DNA of 38,163 nt from an uncultured Chromatiaceae bacterium. GTDB lineage: Bacteria > Pseudomonadota > Gammaproteobacteria > Enterobacterales > Alteromonadaceae. Both the position numbers and the translations under genes were made by a program. The DNA lies in contig CAMLSF010000018.1 of the NCBI GenBank assembly GCA_946482615.1, forward strand, positions 1 to 38,163, in the 5' to 3' direction. The stretch's first letter is position 1, and every line of letters starts with the position of its first letter. Shown piece by piece: positions 22,735-33,519 of this stretch. Under the pieces are notes generated by a model. It was not told where the DNA came from and made no database searches. It was given only the letters and a program-made list of their open reading frames with translations.

Positions 22735-24819
22735 ATGTTGCCCGATTTCGCTGATGTAGTGCTTGGACCTTGTCGGATCCAGAGTGATAATCACAAAATT
22801 TCCGGACCACTTTCCGAAGTGCAACTGCCCGCACGTGTGTTTGAAGTTCTGCAGTATTTAATTCAGCATCAGGACAGAGCAGTGAGTCGGCAAGAGCTTA
22901 TTCAGTGCATTTGGTCAGGCAATGATGCGGTAGGACAAAAGGGTCTGACCAATGCGATATGGCAACTACGTAAAGCTTTTGAGCAGACGGGGGCAGAGCA
23001 GGAGCTGATACTTACCATTGCCAAAACCGGTTATGAGTTGGCGGTACAACCTCAGCCTGTTCATCCTGACTATCGAATCAATCAGATTAAAACTGTAGCC
23101 TCTTCCATGCGCTGGATTTGGTGGTTGCTCGGTTTAAGTATGGTCGTGGTTATATTGCTGTTATGGTTCAACCGACAGCAAACAGCTCCAATTGACACCG
23201 TACTAAAACCCGATATCCGGCCACGTCAGCTCACGTCTTTGCTGGGTGTGGAGGAGATGCCCATTTTTAGTCGTGATGGCCGTTATATGGCCTTTATGGC
23301 GGACGCTCCGGGTCAGGCGCCAGGGATTTTCCGATTGGATTTGCAACAGATGAACAAAGCCGCTGAACGTCTGACGCCAGAGCATCAGTATGCGACAGCT
23401 CCAGCCTGGTCACCTGATCAACAACAACTGGCCTATCTTGAAGTTCAGCAGAATGACTGTCAGGTAAGAGTGTTGGATTTGGCCTCGAAGCAAAGCAAAA
23501 CCTTAGCCAATTGCTTCCATCAGCATTTACAAAACACCTTATCCTGGTCTGCCAGCAACAATATGCTGGCCTTTGCTGCGGTGAATGAGCTGGGTGGGGT
23601 CAATATCCAGGGCCGTGATATGAACACAGGACGCATGGAGCGGTTGTCATCTCCCCGTGCTGATACACAGGATTATCCACTGGCTTTTGCCAATCACAGC
23701 GCTCAGCTCGCTTATGTCCGCCAGACCAAACATCTGGGCATGATTTATCTGCGAGAAAGTGATGGCAGTAGCAGAGCCTTAACTAAAGAGCCTTTGTATA
23801 TCTATTCTCTGGCCTGGAGTCCGGACGATAAATTCCTGTATTTCAACAGCGTTTGGCAAGGTGAATTGTCGATTTTACAAATCTCAGTTCAAACAGGACA
23901 AATTACCCCGCTGTCTTATGTCAAAGCGCCTGGCCGTATCGCGGTCAGACTTGGTCCTCAGCCTGAGCTGGTGTACACCCAATACAATAGTGAAGAGCAG
24001 TTGTATCGTATTAAGAAGGGACAGGAACCCGTGTTGATGCCCAAAACTTTGGGTCGTGAACTGTATCCAGAGTACACAACCACTTCGGATCAACTATTGT
24101 TTATGTCCAGTCGTAGTGGTCGTTTTGATTTATGGCATTCTGATTTAGCCCAAACCAAGGTGCAGCGGGTACATACTACTTATGAAGGGCTGGTGGATAT
24201 CGCCAGTCTGGCACCGGACGGCGAGCGTTTTGTGGTACCTGCACGCAGCAACGAAAATGAACCAGTCCAGCTTTATCTTGGCACCTTGTCTGGGCCGGAT
24301 TTTAAGCCCGTCAGCGAAAAACCTTTTGAAAGCCAGCATGCCAGTTGGAGCCGAGACAGTCGAAGTTTATATTTCAGCTCAAATATCAGTGGTGATTGGC
24401 AGATTTGGCGCCTGGATTTGCAATCCGGTATTTCGCAGCAACATACGGTGAAAGGCGGTATCTTTGCCCGTGAAGCACCGGATGGCCGGCTGTTGTATGT
24501 GAAAGCTTTAACAGGCGGTATTTGGCTGCAGGATCAAAAAGGTGGTGAACAGCTACTGGTGCCAGAGTTGGCTGAAGTAGACTGGGGCAATTGGTTGGTG
24601 GATGAAAAGGGGATTTATTATCTGCAGCGTTTGCCTGACGCCGATTTATGGATGTTTAAAGCCTGGGGCCAAAGCTTGAGTGAGGAGTTATTCAGAGTTC
24701 CGGGGCGCAGCATTAAAACCAGCCGTTCTGTCACTGCAATCAGTGAGGACGAGTTTGTCCTGTCTATGTATGGGCGCAGAGAAGCCAACTTAATGGCAGT
24801 ACCACTGATAGCTCAGTAG
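22735..24819 (+). CDS. membrane-bound CadC/ToxR-like transcriptional regulator with periplasmic TolB-type propeller
   Basis: A 694-residue one-component regulator. Residues about 10-104 are an OmpR/ToxR-type winged helix (LPARVFEVLQYLIQHQDRAVSRQELIQCIW, split over helices 1-2; then LTNAIWQLRKAF and a TIAKTGYEL wing). One membrane helix follows at about 126-145 (RWIWWLLGLSMVVVILLLWF), placing the rest in the periplasm. The periplasmic part is a beta-propeller of PD40/TolB repeats: FSRDGRYMAFMA, WSPDQQQLAYLE, WSPDDKFLYFNS, SRSGRFDLWHSDL, WSRDSRSLYFSS and APDGRLLYVK. Such proteins sense envelope signals and bind DNA directly from the membrane. AGGA sits 4 nt before ATG. It diverges from the subtilase-fold gene pair, the most likely target. 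It converges on hemB after 24 bp. Confidence 0.9.
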   Translation: MLPDFADVVLGPCRIQSDNHKISGPLSEVQLPARVFEVLQYLIQHQDRAVSRQELIQCIWSGNDAVGQKGLTNAIWQLRKAFEQTGAEQELILTIAKTGYELAVQPQPVHPDYRINQIKTVASSMRWIWWLLGLSMVVVILLLWFNRQQTAPIDTVLKPDIRPRQLTSLLGVEEMPIFSRDGRYMAFMADAPGQAPGIFRLDLQQMNKAAERLTPEHQYATAPAWSPDQQQLAYLEVQQNDCQVRVLDLASKQSKTLANCFHQHLQNTLSWSASNNMLAFAAVNELGGVNIQGRDMNTGRMERLSSPRADTQDYPLAFANHSAQLAYVRQTKHLGMIYLRESDGSSRALTKEPLYIYSLAWSPDDKFLYFNSVWQGELSILQISVQTGQITPLSYVKAPGRIAVRLGPQPELVYTQYNSEEQLYRIKKGQEPVLMPKTLGRELYPEYTTTSDQLLFMSSRSGRFDLWHSDLAQTKVQRVHTTYEGLVDIASLAPDGERFVVPARSNENEPVQLYLGTLSGPDFKPVSEKPFESQHASWSRDSRSLYFSSNISGDWQIWRLDLQSGISQQHTVKGGIFAREAPDGRLLYVKALTGGIWLQDQKGGEQLLVPELAEVDWGNWLVDEKGIYYLQRLPDADLWMFKAWGQSLSEELFRVPGRSIKTSRSVTAISEDEFVLSMYGRREANLMAVPLIAQ

Positions 24820-24843
24820 CACTGCCGGAATTGATAAGAAGTT

Positions 24844-26597
<1,754 letters not shown>

Positions 26598-26608
<11 letters not shown>

Positions 26609-27401
26609 GGAGTAAGTCCTGTGGCAAGTTAAATAGCCTGCAGCTGTTTTGCCAGCTGATCTGTGCGATTTGTTCTGGCTGATACCCGGTAACCAGCGCT
26701 ATATACCTTACTATTTCAGACAGGTACATAGGTTCGTTGCGTCTGTTTTTGGGTTTTTGTGCCAGGGTCCGGGGTAGCAGATAAGGGGCATCGGTTTCTA
26801 TCAACAGCCGGTCTAAAGGTAAATATTGCATGGCTTGCAGCAACTGGAGATGACGTCGCTCGTCACACAACCAGCCTGTGATACCTATATGCAATCCCAG
26901 ATCGAGATAAGAGCGCATTTGTTGTTGATCGCCGGTAAAACAGTGCGCTACACCATGCTGAATTTTATGTTGCTTTAACAGGGCCAGTTGAGTATCGAAG
27001 GCGTCTCTTTCGTGCAAGTACACCGCTTTGTTCAGCTGTTTTGCCAGAGCTAATTGCTGCTCGAATACAGCAATTTGCTGATGTCGCGGCGAAAAGTCCC
27101 TGTTGAAATCCAGCCCGCATTCGCCTATGGCTACGACTTTGTCATGAAGTGTTAACTGGCTTAACTGCTGCAACCAGTTGTCACCGACGCTGGCTGCTGC
27201 ATGAGGATGTACACCTGCAGTGCAATATAATCCGGTTTGGCTGTCACTGTAGTTTGTATTTAGTTCAGTTTCTGCCAGATCGCTGCTGATCAGCAGTAAG
27301 CGCTTCACACCTTGTGCTTCGGCTCTTTGAATGACCTCAGAGCGATCAGCATCAAATTGTGCACTGAATAAATTAACACCAATGTCAAAAAGTGCAGGCA
27401 C
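26598..27401 (-). CDS. tatD: TatD-family metal-dependent deoxyribonuclease
   Basis: A 267-residue TIM-barrel hydrolase that follows E. coli TatD closely: MPALFDIGVNLFSAQF, STAGVHPH-like CTAGVHPHA, IGECGLDFNRDFS, AHCFTGD, IGITGWLCDERR, LIETDAPYLLPR and RRNEP. TatD has 3'-5' exonuclease activity and is not needed for twin-arginine export despite its name. DIGVNL replaces the DxHxH of other family members, as in E. coli TatD itself. The start is GTG at 27401, sharing one base with the TAG stop of the preceding gene (TAGTG), which favours coupled translation. Confidence 0.95.
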
Positions 27402-27883
27402 TATTTATCCCGACGGACTCTGGTTTTTCTTCCGCTGCCTTCTTCACTCAGAAAAAATGAGTTTAAAGCTCCCCGTTCCAGAATATAGGTCTTTCCAGTT
27501 TTAGCATTAAAGGTTTCTTTGGAGACCTGGCGCCAGACCTGAGCATTTTCAAAGCTGAATATCTGTATACCAAAAGGCGTTGTGCTGATTTTTTTTAGTA
27601 CCATGGGTATGCTGGATTGCAGTTTATCTTTTACTGCAGCTTTGTGCTCCAGCCCAAAATCATCTTCAGTCAGCACGGCCTGACCTGGCCTTGCGACTGC
27701 TGCTTTCGCTGCCCCTGCTTCTGGTGCTGCTACATGGGGTTGTAGCTGAATTTGATCAAAACAAGCCAAACGTTTCGTATCATCAGACAACTTCTTACAG
27801 GCTGTAAAGGCTGAATCTAAAGAACTGGCCATGCCTGAGTATGGCAGTACAACTAAACACAGAGGTAAAAGGTATTTCATCAT
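27401..27883 (-). CDS. secreted protein of unknown function in the tat operon
   Basis: A 160-residue protein with a signal peptide (MMKYLLPLCLVVLPYSGMA, cut before SSLDS). The mature start has CKKLSDDTKRLACFDQI, a two-cysteine DDxxRLACFD pattern that recurs in many exported proteins, including VasI-type ones. A low-complexity Ala-rich linker (about 50-70) follows, then a compact beta-rich end (VLKKISTTPFGIQIFSFENAQVWRQ) and a basic tail (GRKTRVRRDK). No catalytic motif is seen. It lies between tatC (7 bp after) and tatD (1-bp overlap). The signal peptide has no twin-arginine, so it would use Sec, not the Tat system it is encoded with. Confidence 0.8.
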   Translation of the reverse strand: MMKYLLPLCLVVLPYSGMASSLDSAFTACKKLSDDTKRLACFDQIQLQPHVAAPEAGAAKAAVARPGQAVLTEDDFGLEHKAAVKDKLQSSIPMVLKKISTTPFGIQIFSFENAQVWRQVSKETFNAKTGKTYILERGALNSFFLSEEGSGRKTRVRRDK

Positions 27884-27889
27884 CGGGCA

Positions 27890-28645
27890 CTAAACTCCGT
27901 TGTCTGGTTCTTTATCGTCATCAGATTCTGAGACATAAAATCTGCTCAGCCATACACCCAGTTCGTACAACAAGCACATAGGGACAGCCAATAAGGTTTG
28001 GGATAACACGTCAGGTGGAGTCAACAACATACCAATAATAAAGGCGAACACAATGAAGTAAGGCCTTTTCTCCACCAGTTGCTGGCGCGTTACTGCTCCT
28101 GTCCATACTAATAACAATACAGCGACCGGAATTTCAAAAGATAAACCAAAAGCGAAAAAAAGTTTTAAAACAAAATCGAGATAGCTGCTGATATCTGTCG
28201 CTATGGTCACCCCTTCAGGTGCGACACTGGTGAAAAAACCAAAGACCAGAGGAAAGACAATGTAGTACGCAAAGGCGATACCGCAGTAGAACAACAAGGT
28301 ACTGGAAATGACCAGCGGGGCGACCAGATGCTTTTCTTTTTGATACAAAGCCGGTGCAACAAATAACCAGATTTGCCACAGCATATAAGGCACTGTCAGA
28401 CATAAAGCGACAATAAAGGTCAGTTTAAAAGGTGCAAAAAAAGGCGCTGCCACATCAGTGGCAATCATAGATGCTCCCGCAGGCAACACTGCCATCAGCG
28501 GGGATGCCATCAGGTGGTAGATATCAGCGGCAAAATAGGCCAAAGAAATAAACACCAGCAGCACAGCTACTACTGTATTTAACAGCCGGCGGCGCAATTC
28601 AATCAGGTGCCCTAACAGGCTGTTAGGATTTGTGGTTTTTGTCAT
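27890..28645 (-). CDS. tatC: Sec-independent translocase subunit TatC
   Basis: The 251-residue inner-membrane protein has six hydrophobic segments and the cytosolic N-terminal motif LLGHLIELRRRLL, which with the first loop forms the twin-arginine signal receptor. The loop sequence LFVAPALYQKEK carries the conserved FxxPGL-type region and Glu. It forms the receptor complex with TatB and recruits TatA for export of folded proteins. Its start overlaps the end of tatB by 23 bp, a typical arrangement in tatABC operons. The C-terminus (SESDDDKEPDNGV) is acidic and cytosolic. Confidence 0.97.
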   Translation of the reverse strand: MTKTTNPNSLLGHLIELRRRLLNTVVAVLLVFISLAYFAADIYHLMASPLMAVLPAGASMIATDVAAPFFAPFKLTFIVALCLTVPYMLWQIWLFVAPALYQKEKHLVAPLVISSTLLFYCGIAFAYYIVFPLVFGFFTSVAPEGVTIATDISSYLDFVLKLFFAFGLSFEIPVAVLLLVWTGAVTRQQLVEKRPYFIVFAFIIGMLLTPPDVLSQTLLAVPMCLLYELGVWLSRFYVSESDDDKEPDNGV

Positions 28646-29009
28646 CTGTCAGTATCGGGTCCGGTGCAATCGAAGGTGTAGAGGGGGCGGCTTCGGCTGG
28701 CTGTGCCTGAGGTGCAGTAGTTGTGCCCGGATAAGGATTAGTGACATCCGCTGCCGCCTGTCGTAGCTCAGTGATGGCCTGCATTTCTTCAGTCGTCAGA
28801 TTCAGCAAGCCTTTTTCTTCGGCCTGCTTTAACTTGTCGTGCAGTTCCTGCACCCGTAATTCGTCGTTTAACTCCGCCTGCATTTGTTGGCCAAATTGTT
28901 TTACGCTGCGGACAAAACTACTGACACTGCGGATAGCACCAGGTAATCGCTCCGGGCCTAACACCAGCAGAGCAACTACGGCTATGACCACTAATTCCCA
29001 AAAGCTCAT
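28623..29009 (-). CDS. tatB: Sec-independent translocase subunit TatB
   Basis: A 128-residue single-anchor protein beginning MSFWELVVIAVVALLVLGPERLPGAIR, the TatB hallmark: Glu at position 5, a short membrane helix, then GPERLP hinge. An amphipathic helix (about 20-70) and a Pro/Ala-rich unstructured tail follow. It starts immediately after the tatA stop and overlaps tatC by 23 bp. Confidence 0.96.
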   Translation of the reverse strand: MSFWELVVIAVVALLVLGPERLPGAIRSVSSFVRSVKQFGQQMQAELNDELRVQELHDKLKQAEEKGLLNLTTEEMQAITELRQAAADVTNPYPGTTTAPQAQPAEAAPSTPSIAPDPILTDDKNHKS

Positions 29010-29282
29010 TTAGCGTTGTTCAGGAGTTTTAGGTTGTTCAGCGCTGGCGGGTGCCGTTTCTTTAACTTCAGCTTTTAATTGTGGCTGCTGAGCCTGAACA
29101 GCAGGTGTTACAGGGGCTGCAGGTTCTGCAGTATCTTCAGGGTCCTTAACGGAATTACGGAAACCTTTAATAGCTGAACCTAAATCTGCACCTATACCAC
29201 GCAGACGCTTAGTGCCAAACAGCAGGACAATAATCACCAGGATGATCAATAACTGCCAAATACTAATGCCACCAAAACCCAT
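29010..29282 (-). CDS. tatA: Sec-independent translocase subunit TatA
   Basis: A 90-residue protein with [38 protein letters not shown] (helix then FGTKRLR hinge), diagnostic of TatA, the pore-forming subunit. An amphipathic helix to about residue 45 and an Ala/Pro/Glu-rich tail complete it. AAGGAG precedes the ATG by about 6 nt. The two-gene block tatA-tatB abuts exactly, and ubiB lies 48 bp upstream with a short hairpin in the gap. Confidence 0.96.
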   Translation of the reverse strand: MGFGGISIWQLLIILVIIVLLFGTKRLRGIGADLGSAIKGFRNSVKDPEDTAEPAAPVTPAVQAQQPQLKAEVKETAPASAEQPKTPEQR

Positions 29283-29314
29283 ATTATTCTCCTTCGGTTT
29301 TCAAACTGTGTAGG

Positions 29315-29330
29315 CGAACCTGTTGGTTCG
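29315..29330 (-). other. short hairpin between ubiB and tatA
   Basis: CGAACC (29315-29320) and GGTTCG (29325-29330) form a 6-bp stem with a TGTT loop directly after the ubiB stop. No U-tract follows on the minus strand, so it is more likely a processing point or 3'-end stabiliser between the ubi and tat parts of the operon than a terminator. Confidence 0.45.
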
Positions 29331-30953
29331 TCAGTTAATTTTTAATACAAAACCCAGCGCAACCAGTGCCAGTCCCGCCGCTGTTATAGACCAGCCAGAT
29401 GTCAGTAATAAGACAGCTGCTAATAAACTGCAACCTGCCAGCACTGCATTGACCAGCTTTTTGGTCTGTTGCTGTTGTTGTGCCTGTACTTGCTGCAACA
29501 CAACTAACAATTGAGCTTGTTGTTTGGGCCCCTGCTGCAAATACTGATGCAATAAACCCGGCATTTCCGGCATTTTTTCCGCCCAAAATGGCAAATTCGC
29601 TTTTATTTCGCGCCATAAGGCCGCCGGCCCCATCTGCTGTTTGACCCAGTTTTCCAGAAATGGTTTGGCGGTTTGCCATAAATCCAATTGTGGATATAAC
29701 TGACGTCCTAAGCCCTCAATATACAGCAGGGTTTTTTGTAACAATACCAGTTGTGGCTGAACCTGCATATTAAAACGACGGGCTGTATTAAACAGATTAA
29801 ACAACACCTGACCAAAAGAGATGTCCTGCAGCGGTTTCTGGAATATAGGTTCACAGACGGTGCGAATGGCACTTTCAAATTCTTCGACACTGGTATCTGC
29901 TGGCACCCAGCCCGAATCAACATGCAATTGCGCCACTTTTAAGTAGTCGCGGTTAAAGAAAGCCACAAAGTTTTCTGCCAGATAGCGTTTATCTTCTTTG
30001 TTTAAGGTGCCCACTATACCGCAGTCAATGCCAATGTATTTTGGGTTCTGTGGCGTCTCAAAGGAGACAAAAATATTACCCGGATGCATATCGGCATGAA
30101 AAAAGCTGTCGCGAAATACCTGAGTAAAAAATACTTCTACGCCACGTTTGGCCAGTAGTTCCAGATTGGTGCCTTGGGCACGCAGTGCCGGTAAATCAGA
30201 TACCGGAATACCATAAATCCGTTCCATCACCATGACGCCAGGCCTGCTGTGGTCGGCGTAAACATAAGGGATATAAAGGGAGTCTGAACCTTCAAAGTTA
30301 CGTCTTAATTGAATGGCATTGGCCGCTTCGCGTTGTAAGTCCAGTTCATCCAGAATAGTTTTGCGATACTCAGCTACTACTTCTTTTGGACGTAATCTCT
30401 TGCCATCGGGCAGATAACGGGCCACTAAAGCAGCCAAAGCATCCATCAGTTCTAAATCCGCCAGAATTTGCGGTTTGATATCGGGCCGGATCACTTTAAT
30501 GACGACGTCGGCCAGACTGCCGTCCGCTTGTTTGAGCTGAGCTGTATGCACCTGGGCAATAGAAGCAGATGCCAGCGGTGTCTCATCAAACTGTTCAAAT
30601 AAGTCACTAATGTGCTGTAAGCCCAGTTGTCGAATAATCAGCTGCCTGGCCTGGTCGCCGGGAAAGGCTTCTACCTTGTCCTGTAACTTGGCCAATTCAT
30701 CTACCCATTGTTCTGGGAACAAATCACGGCGGGTGGATAACATCTGACCAAACTTCACCCAAACCGGTCCCAGTTGCTGTAAGGCCAAACGTAACCGCTC
30801 GCCTTCGGTTTTATTCTGGTGCCTGTTTCTTAACCAAAACGCAGCGCTGCGGGCAGTACGGAAATACCAGGGTTGCCACTGGGATGGGATCAGTTGCTCC
30901 AGTCCGTACTGCAGCAAAGTTTTTAAAATGTGGTAAAAGCGGCGCAGACCCAA
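29331..30953 (-). CDS. ubiB: ubiquinone biosynthesis atypical kinase UbiB
   Basis: The 540-residue member of the UbiB/ABC1 atypical kinase family (E. coli UbiB has 546) helps ubiquinone synthesis by ATP hydrolysis, probably by handling lipid precursors. The invariant KxGQ motif is K67-F-G-Q70, the Ala-rich loop is ASASIAQVH (about 128-136), the ATP-binding Lys is K153 (VVIKVIRP), and the catalytic block is HADMHPGN (D288, N293) with DCG (D310). Two hydrophobic segments end the protein (about 497-540) and anchor it in the membrane. The start codon is TTG at 30953, well supported by CAGGAG six nt upstream and by its position 2 bp after ubiJ. Confidence 0.97.
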   Translation of the reverse strand: MGLRRFYHILKTLLQYGLEQLIPSQWQPWYFRTARSAAFWLRNRHQNKTEGERLRLALQQLGPVWVKFGQMLSTRRDLFPEQWVDELAKLQDKVEAFPGDQARQLIIRQLGLQHISDLFEQFDETPLASASIAQVHTAQLKQADGSLADVVIKVIRPDIKPQILADLELMDALAALVARYLPDGKRLRPKEVVAEYRKTILDELDLQREAANAIQLRRNFEGSDSLYIPYVYADHSRPGVMVMERIYGIPVSDLPALRAQGTNLELLAKRGVEVFFTQVFRDSFFHADMHPGNIFVSFETPQNPKYIGIDCGIVGTLNKEDKRYLAENFVAFFNRDYLKVAQLHVDSGWVPADTSVEEFESAIRTVCEPIFQKPLQDISFGQVLFNLFNTARRFNMQVQPQLVLLQKTLLYIEGLGRQLYPQLDLWQTAKPFLENWVKQQMGPAALWREIKANLPFWAEKMPEMPGLLHQYLQQGPKQQAQLLVVLQQVQAQQQQQTKKLVNAVLAGCSLLAAVLLLTSGWSITAAGLALVALGFVLKIN

Positions 30954-30955
30954 AA

Positions 30956-31561
30956 TTACTCCTGCCTGAAGGCGTTGTGACGACTTAACAAATCCACGCG
31001 GGCTTGCAACTGACTGACATCGCGGCTGAACTGGTTCATTTCAGCCTGAGTTGGGCTTAATGCCAGTTCGTCCTGAGCCAGTTCTATAGTCGCTTGTTCC
31101 AGTTGCTGTAACTGAGTTTGGATATAAAGTTGTAGTTGTTTAATGGCTACGGCTACTTTATGCGCCAGAGCGTCCCCTAACCACAGGGATAATTGCTGTT
31201 CCCAGTCCGGATTCAGTTGTTGTAACAGAGCACTAAACTGCTGAGCTACCTGAAGATCACCTTCAATCTGCAGCTTGTCTTGCTTGATCAGGCGGGTCAA
31301 CTGGCTGGGATCATTCAGCTTTTGCAAAGTGGCGAGGTCGGTCGCTATCACACAATCGACTTTTTCGTTGTGCTGATTCAGTAACAAGGTCTCTGCTGTA
31401 GCCGACAAAACAAAACGCCAGGGCAATTCCTGTAACTGCAAAGCCAGCTGTTTGCCTTGTACTTTTTGTAATAAAGCCGGAGATGCCGGGTCCATGGCCA
31501 CTACTTTGTGCAGCACTTTTTCCAAAGTAGCGCAGATCAGTTGTGGCACTAAACTTAACAT
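30956..31561 (-). CDS. ubiJ: ubiquinone biosynthesis accessory factor UbiJ
   Basis: A 201-residue protein with an SCP2-like lipid-binding fold (about 15-115; [23 protein letters not shown], [30 protein letters not shown]) and a coiled C-terminal part. UbiJ organises the late steps of the soluble Ubi complex with UbiK. Sequence similarity in this family is low, and the call leans on gene order ubiE-ubiJ-ubiB plus the SCP2 pattern. Its ATG shares one base with the ubiE stop (TGATG). Confidence 0.9.
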   Translation of the reverse strand: MLSLVPQLICATLEKVLHKVVAMDPASPALLQKVQGKQLALQLQELPWRFVLSATAETLLLNQHNEKVDCVIATDLATLQKLNDPSQLTRLIKQDKLQIEGDLQVAQQFSALLQQLNPDWEQQLSLWLGDALAHKVAVAIKQLQLYIQTQLQQLEQATIELAQDELALSPTQAEMNQFSRDVSQLQARVDLLSRHNAFRQE

Positions 31562-32316
31562 CAGAATTTATAACCTTTGTGCAGAGCGACTATGCCACCT
31601 GTCAGGTTGTGGTAGCTGACATGCTCAAAACCTGCGGTTTCCATCATCTGTTTCAGCGTATCCTGGTCCGGATGCATCCGGATGGACTCCGCCAGATACT
31701 GATAACTTTCTTTGTCGTTGGCCACCAGACCGCCTATAGCAGGGAGTAACTTAAAGGAATACAGGTCGTAGACTTTGCTCAGCCACTCGTATTCGGGTTT
31801 GGAAAACTCCAGCACCAGTAAGCGGCCACCAGGTTTTAGTACTCTGTACATAGAACGTAAAGCAGCGTCTTTGTCGGTCACATTACGCAGACCAAAACCT
31901 ATGCTGATGATATCAAAGCTGTTGTCGGCAAAAGGCAAAGCTTCAGCATTGGCCTGCACATAGTCGATGTTATTGACTAAACCTAAGTCGCGTAACTTAT
32001 CGCGGCCTACATTCAGCATAGACTCGTTAATATCGGCCAGAATCACTTTGCCGGTCGGGCCTACTCTTTTAGAAAACAGAGCCGTGATATCACCAGTGCC
32101 ACCGGCTAAATCCAAGACCTGATGACCAGGCCGCACGCCGCTGCAGTCGATGGTGAATCTTTTCCACAGCCGGTGAATGCCCATAGACATCACATCATTC
32201 ATCAGATCATATTTGGCCGCAACAGAATGGAATACATTGGCCACAAGCGAGACTTTTTCCGTTTGCTTTACGGTTTTGAAGCCAAAATGAGTGCTATCAG
32301 GTTGCTGGTCAGTCAT
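31561..32316 (-). CDS. ubiE: ubiquinone/menaquinone C-methyltransferase UbiE
   Basis: A 251-residue class I methyltransferase with the SAM-binding motif [10 protein letters not shown] (67-76), an acidic strand end LADINESML, and the UbiE signatures [17 protein letters not shown] and [10 protein letters not shown]. It methylates the ring of the quinone precursors in ubiquinone and menaquinone synthesis. AAAGG stands about 8 nt before the ATG. It is the first gene of a run of ten closely spaced genes to hemB, so its promoter in the 108-bp gap upstream (32317-32424) probably drives much of that run. Confidence 0.97.
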   Translation of the reverse strand: MTDQQPDSTHFGFKTVKQTEKVSLVANVFHSVAAKYDLMNDVMSMGIHRLWKRFTIDCSGVRPGHQVLDLAGGTGDITALFSKRVGPTGKVILADINESMLNVGRDKLRDLGLVNNIDYVQANAEALPFADNSFDIISIGFGLRNVTDKDAALRSMYRVLKPGGRLLVLEFSKPEYEWLSKVYDLYSFKLLPAIGGLVANDKESYQYLAESIRMHPDQDTLKQMMETAGFEHVSYHNLTGGIVALHKGYKF

Positions 32317-32371
32317 AAAAAAGCCTTTGGCTGTTCGTGGTGAACTAAAGTGGCGCTAGTGTAAAAGATTC

Positions 32372-32384
32372 GGCGGCTTCCGCC
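32372..32384 (-). terminator. possible weak terminator after the AlkC-like gene
   Basis: GGCGG (32372-32376) and CCGCC (32380-32384) form a short GC stem with a 3-nt loop. On the minus strand GAATCTTTT follows. It lies about 40 nt past the AlkC-like stop and before ubiE. The stem is short and the U-tract interrupted, so the call is tentative. Confidence 0.3.
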
Positions 32385-32424
32385 AACTTATCCTGCAGTT
32401 TTATGCTGCTTTGTCTGTTTCAGA

Positions 32425-33504
32425 TCAACTGACAACAAAGTCAAAAAAACTCTCGGCGTAACAATGGCCGTTCAGCATAATTTGCAGGTGGTGCTGGCCC
32501 GGGTAATGTTTGCGGGTGGTTAAGTCGATAAAAGTGTGACGGCGCTCGAACTGAAGATTCTGCCCTGTCCAGGCTTTGTTACTTAACTGAAATACTTTGT
32601 AATTTAACTGGCCGGATTTTTTCCGGTAACCAATTTTGTATTCCAGCCTTAGATTGGCTTCCAGTTGCTGTGGGCCTGCCAGTTCGATTGCAAAATGCAA
32701 AGGTTGTTGCGCTGAAACTCTGGTGTTCAGCATCTTCAACTGCAGCTGTAAAGGCAATTGTTGTAAGCCAAACAGACTCAGGGCCCGGGGATGCCCTTGT
32801 TTGAGTAGTCCTCTTAACGCATGTTTGATGATCCAGTCGGTGATTTTATGCTGCCCAAACCAGTGGTGTGCTAGTTCCAGCACCAGTTCAGGATGATCTT
32901 TGCTGATATCGTTTAAATGGTTTGCCACACTGCGCTGCACATAAGGTTGTGGATCTGTTTTCAGTTGTTCCAGAATAGGCACTAAAGGGCTTGGGTCTTT
33001 TTTGAAGTTTTTCAGTGCCATGCCCCAGGGCAAACGGGGCCGGGCACCTTCACTGGCTAATCGGCGCAAATGCAGATTGTCAGAGCCAGCCCAGGCCTTC
33101 ATTTGATTCAATGTAAGTTCGGGGTGGCGCTGGAAAAAAGGCCGGATGGCAAACTCGCCAGTAGAAAAACAGGTGAAGTGAGCCAAAGCCTTAAAAGAAG
33201 TGTGCGGGTCGTCCAGTCCATAGACTTCAACATAGTCGGCAAACACAAAACCCTGCAGACCGGAAAAATGACTACTGACAGGAATTAACACGGCGATAGC
33301 ATCTTCGTACGCTAAATTCAGACTGCAGTTTAAAGCCTGACTGATGCGACGAACTCTGGCTTTGAGTTCCAATTGGTCCCAGTCAGAGCCCTGAGTGCGC
33401 TGCAGAAATTGTTGAGAATCAAAAGCAGGAGAGTGGTGCTGGCATAACGTGGCCAGCTGCTGCAAAAATGCCGTGTTAAATACGTCTTTCAGCAAGCTGG
33501 CCAT
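32425..33504 (-). CDS. AlkC-like DNA alkylation repair protein
   Basis: A 359-residue protein of the HEAT-like-repeat DNA glycosylase superfamily (AlkC/AlkD). Helical repeats fill about residues 1-245: LHLRRLASEGARPRLPWGMAL, then FKKDPSPLVPILEQLKTDPQPYVQRSVANHLNDISKDHPELV and WIIKHALRGLLKQGHP. These are the repeat segments typical of the family. A beta-rich, Ig-like C-terminus (about 255-359) matches what is described for AlkC proteins and not AlkD. AlkC removes 3-methyladenine and related lesions without flipping the base. The gene starts 2 bp after the GGDEF gene stop, within a hairpin at 33496-33519, and has no Shine-Dalgarno of its own, so it is probably translated by coupling. Confidence 0.82.
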   Translation of the reverse strand: MASLLKDVFNTAFLQQLATLCQHHSPAFDSQQFLQRTQGSDWDQLELKARVRRISQALNCSLNLAYEDAIAVLIPVSSHFSGLQGFVFADYVEVYGLDDPHTSFKALAHFTCFSTGEFAIRPFFQRHPELTLNQMKAWAGSDNLHLRRLASEGARPRLPWGMALKNFKKDPSPLVPILEQLKTDPQPYVQRSVANHLNDISKDHPELVLELAHHWFGQHKITDWIIKHALRGLLKQGHPRALSLFGLQQLPLQLQLKMLNTRVSAQQPLHFAIELAGPQQLEANLRLEYKIGYRKKSGQLNYKVFQLSNKAWTGQNLQFERRHTFIDLTTRKHYPGQHHLQIMLNGHCYAESFFDFVVS

Positions 33505-33519
33505 AATTAATTGGCCAGC
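33496..33519 (-). other. hairpin across the GGDEF/AlkC-like gene junction
   Basis: GCTGGCCA (33496-33503) and TGGCCAGC (33512-33519) are perfect 8-bp arms around an 8-nt TAATTAAT loop. The arms hold the last codons of the GGDEF gene and the first codons of the AlkC-like gene, and the loop holds the stop. The first base of the alkC-like ATG is at the stem edge (33504), so folding would mask that start until ribosomes finishing the upstream gene open it. Confidence 0.55.
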
